Shown here piece by piece: positions 44,819-54,012 of a stretch of 64,000 bases of DNA. The position numbers were made by a program, and so were the translations under genes. This DNA is from Sphingobacteriales bacterium (lineage in GTDB: Bacteria > Bacteroidota > Bacteroidia > Chitinophagales > UBA2359), in assembly GCA_016706405.1 (NCBI GenBank), contig JADJJT010000001.1, positions 496,001 through 560,000 of the forward strand, given 5' to 3'. The notes under the pieces were generated by a model that was not told the origin of the DNA, ran no database searches, and worked only from the letters and a program-made list of their open reading frames with translations. Within the stretch, counting starts at the first letter, position 1. The number at the start of each line of letters is the position of its first letter.

Positions 44819-47299
44819 TTACCCTGTTTTAGGTGAGAATTGTTGTTTTTTTATGCCTTGATAATCTAAGTAATATAAGAGTTTTAGCGCTACAAAATTG
44901 GCTTGGGGTTCGGCAAAGGTTTTGTTTATGTTTTGCAAATAGTTTCCGGTTTTGGTGTTATAAAAAGCTATAATATTGTTTTTCCAAACAAAACTTAGTT
45001 GGCTGCCTGGCAAAAACTCCCAGCTATAGACAAAATCTAAATTAAACAGGTTAAAATTGCCATCGTGGGCTTGGTTGTACTGCTTATACCATAAAAGGCG
45101 GCCATTAGGTTGTAGCAGGTGGTAATCGTAATAATCAACTTTACCCCAGTAATGGCGTGTTCTTACGTTAATATTCATACGCGGGGTAAAAACATACCTT
45201 ACCGATACGGTATTTGAAGCATTAAACAACTGCCTGCGGCCAAACACTGTTTGCTGGTTAATGGTGTTTACCCATCCGTAGTTGCTTTGGTCGTAATCGG
45301 CAAAAATGGTATATGTGGCGGTCAATCGCTGGCTAAACCGAAAATTAGAGGCAAGTTGGCCTGAGTAGTAATAGTCTTTGTGGTTGTACGAGTCGGCGAT
45401 ATTGCCTTCAAAACTAAACCAAACTTTTTTACGGGTATCGGTTTGCAAATTAAATCCGGTAAAAAAATATCCCGGACGTAAAAAATAGGTATCCTCCTTG
45501 CGTGGTTCGTTATAATCGTGGGTATCAAACGGGCTACCATCTACCCAAGCCGACAGCATCCAAAAATTAGTAAATTGACCATTGAAGTTAATATTAACAA
45601 TCTGTTTTTCGTGTGCAAACGGGGTAAAATGGGTTTGGTAATTAAAATTGCCGTTAACAGACCAGCTATTGAAGGTTTTGTTGGGCTTGTATTGAAAATA
45701 TCCGGCCTCAATACTTGTTTTTGTGTTGTTGTTACCATACTGTAAGCCCATATCGTTGGGGTCATAATTTTTATCCATCCCAACATGCGAAACCTTCCAG
45801 CGCCAGGTGCCCGATATTTTGCCGTAACCCACTTGGTAGTTGTATCCGCGTTGTGTTTGCTCGGCAGTAAATATTTGGCTTGCTTTAAGTGTTGCATTAA
45901 ACGCATATTTGTTTTTGCTACCAGCCAATCGGGTTTCAAGCGCTGTAACGTTGGCATCGGGGCTGGTGCCATTGCGCAACAAATTTGTGTTTATTAGGCT
46001 AATAGAAGAATTGTTTTTAAGCACCTTGTCAAGTACAAAGACGTTGTAATTGGTTAGCGGAGCGGTTTCAAAACGCCGTGTTTTATTGGTTTGGGTGTTA
46101 ATTATAGCGGCATGTGTAGGGGCTTGTATTACGTTTAACACCCCTATTCCTAAGTTTTTGGCTGTGCGTCCCGAAAATTTTGTGGCATTATATAGCTGGC
46201 TCATGGTAGGGTTTTCGGCTACATATTCAAGGGTGTCGGTTTGTAAATAGGCATCGAAAAAGTGTAGGGGCAGGCCTCCGATACGGCGCGAGTAAAAAAT
46301 ATCGCCTTTGCTAAACAATTCGGTGCCCTCGGTAAAAAAGGGGCGGCGTTCGTTGTAGCGGCGTTCAAAAGGGCCTAACTCTAATACTTTATCGTCTGAT
46401 TGTACTTGGCCAAAATCCGGAATTAACGTTGCATCTAAAGTAAAACTTTCGTTGATACCCCATTTTACATCCATGCCGCCATTAATATTTTTACCTTCTT
46501 CGTAGCCGGTTACGGGTAAGTTGTCGCTATTATTTGTCGGGTATCGCTCGTAACTCAAGCCCAAATAGGGCGTAAACGACAGGCGCAAAGGTGGCTTAAT
46601 ATTTTGCAAATTGACCCAGCTACCCCATTGATTTATAATTCCATCAACGGCGGGGTTTATAGCTGCCCAGGTAGTAAACTCTTGGGTGCGCTCGCTAAAC
46701 CGAAAAAAATTAATGCCCCATGTTTGTACGGGTTTATTTGGAAAACGCAATGCCGAGTAAGGAATTCGTATTTCAATTACCCACCCTCCGTTGGGGTGCA
46801 TAGTGGCGCGGCTTTGCCAAACGGCATCCCAGGCGTCGTCGTAGTCGGTGCCGTTAATTTTAAAATCGCCTTGCACGTTAGCCGCCGATACGGTAAATAC
46901 GTTGGCGTTTACATTGTCGTTATAGGTGTCAATTCCAACTCTGAAATAATCGGTGTTTGCATCTACAATTTGGTCGCGCACCGACATTTCGTTGGCAATT
47001 GCGTGGGCTTTGTCTTCAAACATTTGTGCGGCAACGTAAATAGCCTTGTCGTCGTACAATAGCCATACTTGGGTTTTTTGTTGTGCTGACTGTCCAAAAA
47101 CCGGCTCGGAGGTAATAAAATTAGTAGCCATTGGGGCGTTTTTCCAGGCATCTTCCTCTAATACACCATCAATATGCAGGTTTTGGCTGGTTTTGATGGC
47201 GGTTAGAGTTAGCTCGTCAAGGGTTTTAAGTGGTGGGGCGGCAAGTAATGAAGTCCAACAAAAAATAAAAAATAAAGCAAGTATAAATTTGTTTTTCAT
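44819..47299 (-). CDS. DUF5916 outer-membrane protein with CBM9-like N-terminal domain
   Basis: About 826 residues from ATG at 47299, which directly begins a signal peptide (MKNKFILALFFIFCWTSLLA); a longer frame to 47380 is unlikely. Residues about 25-225 are a carbohydrate-binding family 9-like domain: IDGVLEEDAWKNAPMATNF, then AIYVAAQMFEDK and FRVGIDTYNDNVNANVFTV. The remainder is a DUF5916 beta-barrel, with FGQVQSDDKVLELGPFERRYNERRPFFTEG as the recognisable core, and strands such as YTIFADYDQSNYGWVNTINQQ. Such proteins are widespread in Bacteroidota; substrate is unknown. Confidence 0.85.
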   Translation of the reverse strand: MKNKFILALFFIFCWTSLLAAPPLKTLDELTLTAIKTSQNLHIDGVLEEDAWKNAPMATNFITSEPVFGQSAQQKTQVWLLYDDKAIYVAAQMFEDKAHAIANEMSVRDQIVDANTDYFRVGIDTYNDNVNANVFTVSAANVQGDFKINGTDYDDAWDAVWQSRATMHPNGGWVIEIRIPYSALRFPNKPVQTWGINFFRFSERTQEFTTWAAINPAVDGIINQWGSWVNLQNIKPPLRLSFTPYLGLSYERYPTNNSDNLPVTGYEEGKNINGGMDVKWGINESFTLDATLIPDFGQVQSDDKVLELGPFERRYNERRPFFTEGTELFSKGDIFYSRRIGGLPLHFFDAYLQTDTLEYVAENPTMSQLYNATKFSGRTAKNLGIGVLNVIQAPTHAAIINTQTNKTRRFETAPLTNYNVFVLDKVLKNNSSISLINTNLLRNGTSPDANVTALETRLAGSKNKYAFNATLKASQIFTAEQTQRGYNYQVGYGKISGTWRWKVSHVGMDKNYDPNDMGLQYGNNNTKTSIEAGYFQYKPNKTFNSWSVNGNFNYQTHFTPFAHEKQIVNINFNGQFTNFWMLSAWVDGSPFDTHDYNEPRKEDTYFLRPGYFFTGFNLQTDTRKKVWFSFEGNIADSYNHKDYYYSGQLASNFRFSQRLTATYTIFADYDQSNYGWVNTINQQTVFGRRQLFNASNTVSVRYVFTPRMNINVRTRHYWGKVDYYDYHLLQPNGRLLWYKQYNQAHDGNFNLFNLDFVYSWEFLPGSQLSFVWKNNIIAFYNTKTGNYLQNINKTFAEPQANFVALKLLYYLDYQGIKKQQFSPKTG

Positions 47300-47830
47300 A
47301 AAGAGAGCGCGTGAGTATAATTTTGTAAAAAGGGAGCAGTAAAAACAAGGCCGCAATATGGCAATTATTTTTACTAACAACTATTAATTAACAAAATATA
47401 GCATTTTACAACTATGCTTAAGAAAAATAATGTTAATTAAGGCGATTCATGGTTTACAACCTGCTATTTGCTTCTTATTATCCGGATAATTATTTTGATT
47501 GGTTTTAATGCCTGCTTTATATTCCGGGAAGTTGTTTAATAATTAAACCATATAATTAACCACATAGACACATAGAATTTGTTTAAGTATTAAAAGGTGT
47601 GACAGTTTTAAACGCTTGATACTAAGAAAATATTGAGGTAAAAACAGGCTACAAAAATGTAAAACAGATTTATAGAGGACTTAGTTTCGCAATTATTTCA
47701 AGGGCACATAGTTCCAAATTAGTTCAACAAACTAATTTTTAAACAATTTCCGGATTAAAAAAAAATCATTCAACTAAAATCGCTAATATTTGTTTGTTGT
47801 TGTTTTTCGAGGTTGTATTTTAACTTGCCG
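47300..47830. other. 531-bp spacer, no gene seen
   Basis: AT-rich DNA between the DUF5916 gene start and the uvrB 3' end. TCCGGA sites occur near 47481 (within ATTATCCGGATAAT) and 47751. I see no ORF, tRNA or clear terminator for uvrB. A short ACCACATAGACACATAG near 47557 is a simple direct repeat (ACATAG twice). Confidence 0.4.
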
Positions 47831-49876
47831 TTAGGTGTGTTCGTACAGTTTTTTAAACTCGTTTTGCAAGGCAAATAATTCGTCTCGCAGGCGTGCGGCG
47901 GCCATAAAATCTTGTTCTTTGGCAGCTTTTAGCATGTCGCGGCGGGTTTTTTCAATTGATTTTTCTAATTGTGGGCGGGTCATGTATTGTATAATGGGGT
48001 CGGCGGCAAGTGCGGTGCTTGTTTCATCGGGTTCAATATAAACGGCGTTGGTTTTATTGCCTTTAATGTCAACAACGGCGGTTTGTTCTAAAATTTGTTC
48101 GCGGCTTTTTAGCACGGTTTGTGGTGTAATGCCATTGGCTTCGTTAAAGGCAATTTGTTTGGCGCGGCGGCGGTTTGTTTCATCAATGGTGGCCTGCATA
48201 CTTTTTGTGATGCGGTCGGCGTACATAATTACCAAGCCGTTGGCATTGCGGGCAGCCCTTCCGGACGTTTGTGTAAGCGAGCGCTCGTTGCGCAAAAAGC
48301 CCTCTTTGTCGGCATCTAAAATAGCCACTAACGACACTTCGGGCAAATCTAAACCTTCGCGCAGCAAATTAATACCCACCAACACGTCAAAGTCGCCCAG
48401 GCGCAGCCCTCTTATAATTTCAACCCGTTCAAGGGCATCAACCTCTGAATGGATGTATTTGCAATTAATATTTAACTGCGTTAAATATTTGCTTAATTCT
48501 TCGGCCATTCTTTTAGTGAGGGTTGTAACCAAAATACGCTCGTTTAGGGCAACACGTTGGTTAATTTCGCCAATAAGGTCGTCAATTTGGTTAAGGCTGG
48601 GGCGCACTTGTATTGGCGGGTCGAGTAGGCCGGTTGGGCGCACAACCTGTTCTATAAACTCGCCGCCGGTTTTGGTCATTTCGTAGTCGCCGGGGGTAGC
48701 CGACACATACACAATCTGGTTAATTAACTGCTCAAATTCTTGAAAGCTTTGCGGCCTGTTGTCTAATGCCGATGGAAGCCTGAATCCATAATCAACAAGG
48801 GTTAATTTGCGCGAGCGGTCGCCGCCGTACATGCCCGATATTTGAGGTACGCTTACGTGACTTTCATCTAAAAACAACAAATAATCTTCCGGAAAATAAT
48901 CGAGTAAACAAAACGGGCGTTGTCCGGGCTTTCTGTTGTCAAAAAAGCGCGAGTAATTTTCAATTCCCGAGCAATAGCCCAATTCTTTAATCATTTCAAT
49001 ATCGTTTTGCACTCGTTCGTAAATTCGGTCGGCTTCGGCGTGTTTACCTACACTTTCAAAATAGTTTTTTTGGGCTTGTAGTTCATCTAAAATTTGATGC
49101 AAAACTTGCCCTAATTGACTTTGGTCGGTAAGGTATAAATTTGCCGGATAAAAAATTGCTTGCTGAAGGGTTTCTATTCGTTTTCCGGATTCGGGGTGTA
49201 CTCGCTCGATGGCATCTATTTCGTCGCCAAAAAACACCACCCTAAATACATAATCATCGGCATACGGCGGAAAAACATCTACCGTGTCGCCCCGAACTCT
49301 AAAAGTACCCCGGTTAAACTCGTCTTCAGTGCGCGAGTACATAATTTCTACCAAGCGGCGCAAAAAAGGGTTCCGGCCAATTTTATCGCCTTGGTTAAGG
49401 TAAATTATTTTATCTTTATATTCGTTAGGGTTGCCCATACCGTAAATACAGCTTACTGATGCTACCACAACAATATCGCGCCGCCCCGACATAAGCGAAG
49501 AGGTAGCCCGTAACCGCAGCTTTTCAATTTCGTCGTTAATTAACAAATCTTTTTCGATATAGGTATTTGTTACCGGAATATAGGCTTCGGGCTGGTAATA
49601 GTCGTAATAACTTACAAAATATTCAACTGCATTTTCGGGAAAAAACTGTTTAAACTCGCCATACAACTGGGCTACTAAGGTTTTATTATGGGTCAAAATT
49701 AGGCTGGGGCGCTGTAATTCGCTAATTACATTTGCCATTGTAAAAGTTTTGCCCGAGCCGGTAACCCCTAATAAGGTTTGGTATTTTTCGCCCTGTAAAA
49801 TGCCGTTTACTAAGGCTTTAATGGCCTGGGGCTGGTCGCCGGCAGGCTTATACAACGAGGTAAGTTTAAACTGCAT
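47831..49876 (-). CDS. uvrB: UvrABC excinuclease subunit B
   Basis: A 681-residue DNA-damage recognition helicase of nucleotide excision repair. It carries the Walker A motif GVTGSGKTFTMANV (near 39-52), the beta-hairpin YYDYYQPEAYIP (near 93-104), DEXX-type LLFLDESHVSVPQ, the later helicase motifs ILVTTLTKRMAEEL and GINLLREGLDLPEVSL, and a C-terminal UVR domain (about 640-675; RDMLKAAKEQDFMAAARLRDEL). Length and order are complete. Confidence 0.97.
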   Translation of the reverse strand: MQFKLTSLYKPAGDQPQAIKALVNGILQGEKYQTLLGVTGSGKTFTMANVISELQRPSLILTHNKTLVAQLYGEFKQFFPENAVEYFVSYYDYYQPEAYIPVTNTYIEKDLLINDEIEKLRLRATSSLMSGRRDIVVVASVSCIYGMGNPNEYKDKIIYLNQGDKIGRNPFLRRLVEIMYSRTEDEFNRGTFRVRGDTVDVFPPYADDYVFRVVFFGDEIDAIERVHPESGKRIETLQQAIFYPANLYLTDQSQLGQVLHQILDELQAQKNYFESVGKHAEADRIYERVQNDIEMIKELGYCSGIENYSRFFDNRKPGQRPFCLLDYFPEDYLLFLDESHVSVPQISGMYGGDRSRKLTLVDYGFRLPSALDNRPQSFQEFEQLINQIVYVSATPGDYEMTKTGGEFIEQVVRPTGLLDPPIQVRPSLNQIDDLIGEINQRVALNERILVTTLTKRMAEELSKYLTQLNINCKYIHSEVDALERVEIIRGLRLGDFDVLVGINLLREGLDLPEVSLVAILDADKEGFLRNERSLTQTSGRAARNANGLVIMYADRITKSMQATIDETNRRRAKQIAFNEANGITPQTVLKSREQILEQTAVVDIKGNKTNAVYIEPDETSTALAADPIIQYMTRPQLEKSIEKTRRDMLKAAKEQDFMAAARLRDELFALQNEFKKLYEHT

Positions 49877-49929
49877 AGTGTAGGTAAAACAACAAAAGTT
49901 TATTTGCTTTGTTTGGTTTTTTGTTTAAT

Positions 49930-49949
49930 TAGTAGTTTTAAAACAGCTA
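49930..49949. promoter_or_regulatory. 20-bp dyad upstream of uvrB
   Basis: TAGTAGTTTTAAAACAGCTA is an imperfect palindrome with a perfect GTTTTAAAAC core and TAG/CTA ends, 54-73 bp upstream of the uvrB start and also upstream of the rightward FkbM gene. Its function is unknown; an SOS-type operator is possible because uvrB is often damage-inducible, but the sequence does not match the LexA-like candidate at 17979 well. Confidence 0.35.
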
Positions 49950-50114
49950 TTTTTGCCTTTAAAATTACACCGTCTTTGGCTAAAAACTATAAAATTTGCT
50001 CAAAAATAGTCATTTTAGGATTATTGTAATACAAGCCAACTTTTTCTTTGTATAGGCAAATTAAAAAGGTTAAATTGCTTTGGTTTTTTTCACTTAAAAT
50101 TTGTTCGAAAAATT

Positions 50115-51005
50115 ATGCGCTTGCCTTTTTTTATCCGGAAAATAGCTCGCGAAATAGCACTGCAAATAGCTCCAAAATGGTACAAGCATCGGTTATTGGC
50201 TTTTATTCGGCAAGTAAGTTGGCATAATTTAAACACAATTAACCGTAATTTAACCGATTTTGAGCCCGAATTGCTGTTATTGCCTTATTTGTTGCAGCCC
50301 ACGCTAAGTTTTATCGATATTGGTTGCCACAAAGGAGAGTATTTATATGCCGCACAGTATTATGCAAAGCATCCGGAAAATTTGCTGTTGGGGTTCGAGC
50401 CTATACCAAGTTTAAATCGGCTGCTTACTCGTTTTTTTCCTAAAGCAATTATTTCTCCGGTGGCAATAAGCAATAAAAATGGCGAGTTTTTGCTTAAAAT
50501 TCCACAAATAAACAAACAATGGCGCTTGGCACGTGCTACTTTAAATACCCATTACCTCGAAACCAACGAAGAAAACTCCCAAAAGCTTACAGTTAAAACA
50601 CAACGTTTAGATGATTTTTTAGCCCAAAACAAGGCGGCAATTGCCCCACCATGCCTGCTTAAAATAGATACCGAAGGCCACGAGTGGGAAGTAATTGAGG
50701 GGGCGCAACAAACTATTGCCTTATACCATCCGGCATTAATTGTCGAGGTCGAGCAAAGGCATCACAACCAACCCATAACTCAAATTATAGATGCTATTTG
50801 CGAGTTAGGATATAATTGTTACTACTATCAGCCAGTAGCGGGGCAGATGGTGCCGTTTAGTGCCACCCAAGCCAATGCGCTACAAACTGCAAACCCTAAA
50901 ACAGACCGGCAAGCTTATATTAACAATTTTTTGTTTTTACCTACTAATACCGACCAACAAATTATTAGCAATATAAATACGCAAATAGCAAATAGCACCT
51001 GTTAG
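50115..51005 (+). CDS. FkbM-family methyltransferase
   Basis: A 296-residue SAM-dependent methyltransferase. The SAM-binding region reads TLSFIDIGCHKGEYLYAA (near 68-82), with GFEPIPSL after it as the ribose-binding acidic motif. CLLKIDTEGHEWEVIEGA (near 188-205) is the diagnostic FkbM signature, and IVEVEQRH follows. FkbM enzymes methylate sugars or secondary metabolites; the substrate here is unknown. It converges with the 2-oxoglutarate dehydrogenase gene with no gap: their stop codons abut at 51005/51006. Confidence 0.88.
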   Translation: MRLPFFIRKIAREIALQIAPKWYKHRLLAFIRQVSWHNLNTINRNLTDFEPELLLLPYLLQPTLSFIDIGCHKGEYLYAAQYYAKHPENLLLGFEPIPSLNRLLTRFFPKAIISPVAISNKNGEFLLKIPQINKQWRLARATLNTHYLETNEENSQKLTVKTQRLDDFLAQNKAAIAPPCLLKIDTEGHEWEVIEGAQQTIALYHPALIVEVEQRHHNQPITQIIDAICELGYNCYYYQPVAGQMVPFSATQANALQTANPKTDRQAYINNFLFLPTNTDQQIISNINTQIANSTC

Positions 51006-53793
51006 TTAGGCAAACGCTTGTTCAACAATAGCCTTTTGTTCGGCATCGGATATTGCCTTGAACCCCGATGCAGGTGATGCACTATTTGGCCGTGCTATAA
51101 ATGCCATATCAAGGTTAAGTTCGGCAAAAAGGTTGCGCAAATACCACAATGCGCCCATATTTGCCGGCTCTTCTTGCACCCAAATCAAGCGTGCTTTTTT
51201 AGGGTAGCGGCTAATAATATTTTTAAATTGGGCTTCGGCAAACGGGTATAATTGTTCGATGCGAACGATGGCAATATCTTTACGCTGATCTGTTTGTTGT
51301 TTTCGCAGCAGGTCGTAGTATATTTTTCCGGAACAGAGCAATACGGTTTTTATTTTTTCCGGATTATTAAGATTTGTGTCGTCTATAATTTCTAAAAAGC
51401 GTTTGTTGTTGCCAGTTACCTCGTCAATATGCGAAGTGCAAAGGGGTTCGCGCAGCAAAGATTTAGGCGACATAACCACCAGCGGTTTACGGAATGGGCT
51501 AATTACCTGCCGGCGCAAGGCATGGAAAAAATTAGCCGGAGTGGTTATATTTGTTACAAACATATTGTCGTTGCCACAAAGCTGTAAAAAGCGTTCTAAA
51601 CGGGCGCTGCTATGCTCGGGGCCTTGCCCTTCGTAGCCATGGGCAGCAACAAAACCAAACCTGTTGCGTTCGTCCATTTCGCTTCAGAGCTGGCAATAAA
51701 TTGGTCGATAATAATTTGAGCGCCGTTGGCAAAATCGCCAAACTGTGCTTCCCAAATAGTAAGCGCATTTGGCCAAGCAAGGGCGTAGCCATACTCAAAA
51801 CCCAACACAGCATACTCAGAAAGCAGTGAGTTGTATATTAAAAACTGCCCTTGTTGATTTGGCACCACCTGACTAAGTCGGCAATACTCGTTATACGTGT
51901 TTGCATCGTACAACATAGCATGGCGATGGCTAAAAGTGCCGCGCTTTACATCTTGCCCACTCATACGCACATTAAACCCTTCGGCTAAAAGGCTGCCGTA
52001 GGCTAAAAGCTCGGCCCCGCCCCAGTCGAGGGTTTGCGTTTTTTGAAAGTTTTCGCGGCGTTTGCGCAGCATAGTATTAATTTTAGGCAGTGGGTCAAAA
52101 TTTTCGGGTATGGCGTCTATTTGTTTGGCTATTTGGTTTGCAATACCGGCCTCAATACCTGTTATTACCGACTGGGCTAAATCGGTGGGAGTTGCATGGC
52201 GCAGTTTTTGCCAGGCCAAGTCGGGTTTTTGTAGTTGGTAGGGCAACGGTTTTTGTTTTACCATATTGAGCCTGTCTTGAAGAAGTTGCCAAAACTCGTC
52301 GTTTAGGGCTTTTACATCGTCATTGTTAAAGGTTGTTTCGGCATATAATTTTTGGGCATAAATTTCGCGGGGGTTGGGGTGGTTTTCAATAAGTTTATAC
52401 AATCCGGGCTGGGTGTAGGTTGGGTCGTCGCTTTCGTTATGGCCATGCTTGCGGTAGCAAACCATATCTACAAACACATCGGCATTAAATTTTTGGCGAT
52501 ATTGCACGGCCAGTTGGCAGGCAAAAACAACAGCCTCTATGTCGTCTCCGTTTACATGAATTACTGGTGCCTTTACCATACTGGCTACGCTAGTGCAATA
52601 GTCGGCGGTGCGTGCATCGTCAAAATCGGTGGTAAAGCCCACTTGGTTATTAATTACAAAATGAAGTGCACCTCCGGTATAATACCCTTTTAGCCCACAC
52701 ATTTGGGTTACCTCGTACACAATGCCCTGCCCTGCTACGGCTGCATCGCCGTGTATTAAAATGGGTAAAACTTTGTCGTAATTGCTATTGTATAATATGT
52801 CGGCTTTTGCGCGGGCAAAGCCCTGTACTACGGGGTTTACTGCCTCGAGGTGCGATGGGTTAGGCATTAATTTAAGATATAATTGCTGGCCATTGGGGGC
52901 AGTATGCTGCGCACTATAACCCAAATGGTATTTTACATCGCCACTGCCCATTTTGTGGTCCATAGCCGCGTAGCCTTCAAACTCGTTAAAAATTTGCTCG
53001 TAAGTTTTGCCTATAATATTAGCCAACACGTTTAAACGCCCCCGGTGAGCCATACCTATCAGCACTTCGCTTACATCAAGGTTCGAGGCTGCATTAATAG
53101 CGGCATCAAGGCCCGGAATCATAGATTCGCCTCCCTCTAAGCCAAAACGTTTTTGACCAATATATTTGGTATGTAAAAACTGCTCAAAAACAACCGTTGC
53201 GTTTAATTTTCTAAAAATATGTTTTCGTTCGTTTAAACTAAATCCAAAACTGCCACCCTGTGTTTCAATACGCTGGCGCAACCATTGCAATGCCTCTAAA
53301 TTGGTAATATATTCACACTCAAAACCTAAAGTGCCACAATAAATTTTACGCAACTGCTGGTAAACTGTTTCCAGTGTTTGTTTTCCTTGCAGCCCTATTT
53401 CGACACCTAAGTTGGTTTCAGTAGTTAAGTCGGCATTGGTAAAACCAAAGTCCGATAAGCTTAGGTGTGCCTTGCGGTCTTTCCGGGGTTTAAGTGGGTT
53501 GGTAACTGCCTCTAAATGCCCTTTGTGCCGGTGTGCGGCAATTAGCTGGTAAACACGCAAATCGAAGCTAAGGCTTTGCGTTGTTGTTGTTGCATTAGTA
53601 GCAACGCTTTTTGTGTGCCATTGCCATTGCCATTTGTAGGTGTGGTGATGGCATTGGCTAAGGCAAAATCAAAACCTTCGAAAAATTTTTGCCATTGCAC
53701 ATCAACACTTTGTGGGTTTTGTTGATAGGCATGGTATAACGATTCTATAAACTCGGGGTGCGCATTGCTTAAATACGTGTAATTAGCAGACAT
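51006..53793 (-). pseudogene. sucA: 2-oxoglutarate dehydrogenase E1 component, two frameshifts
   Basis: E1 decarboxylates 2-oxoglutarate with thiamine diphosphate in the citric acid cycle. The gene reads in three consecutive frames: an N-terminal part (from 53793: YLSNAHPEFIESLYHAYQQNP), the main body (RVYQLIAAHRHKGHLEAV, later GMAHRGRLNVLANI and the ThDP-site HINGDD-like HVNGDDIEAVV), and the C-terminal part (HGYEGQGPEHSSARLERFL, to 51006). One base lost near 53555 and one G/C lost next to 51641-51643 would restore a 929-residue protein of normal length. No sucB or lpd adjoins. Real inactivation or sequencing error are both possible. Confidence 0.9.
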
Positions 53794-54012
53794 TTTTTTT
53801 AGTTAGATACGATTTAAGAAAATAAAATATTATTTATCCGGGAATATTAACTGCAGGATGAAATGGCTGCAAAATTACGCAATTACCGTTGTTTTAAAAA
53901 ACGCAGGTCAGCATCCGGAGCAATTTGATACTGCCCGGCAGCATTTTTAAGCTTCATATTGTATTAAAAAGTTTGGAGTTGTTGTTTTCTCGCCCGTTAT
54001 ATTCCATTTTAA

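Noticed and set aside
48048..48686. 212-codon rightward frame opposite uvrB
   Set aside because: Shadow of the well-conserved uvrB frame; Ser/Arg-rich as expected from antisense.
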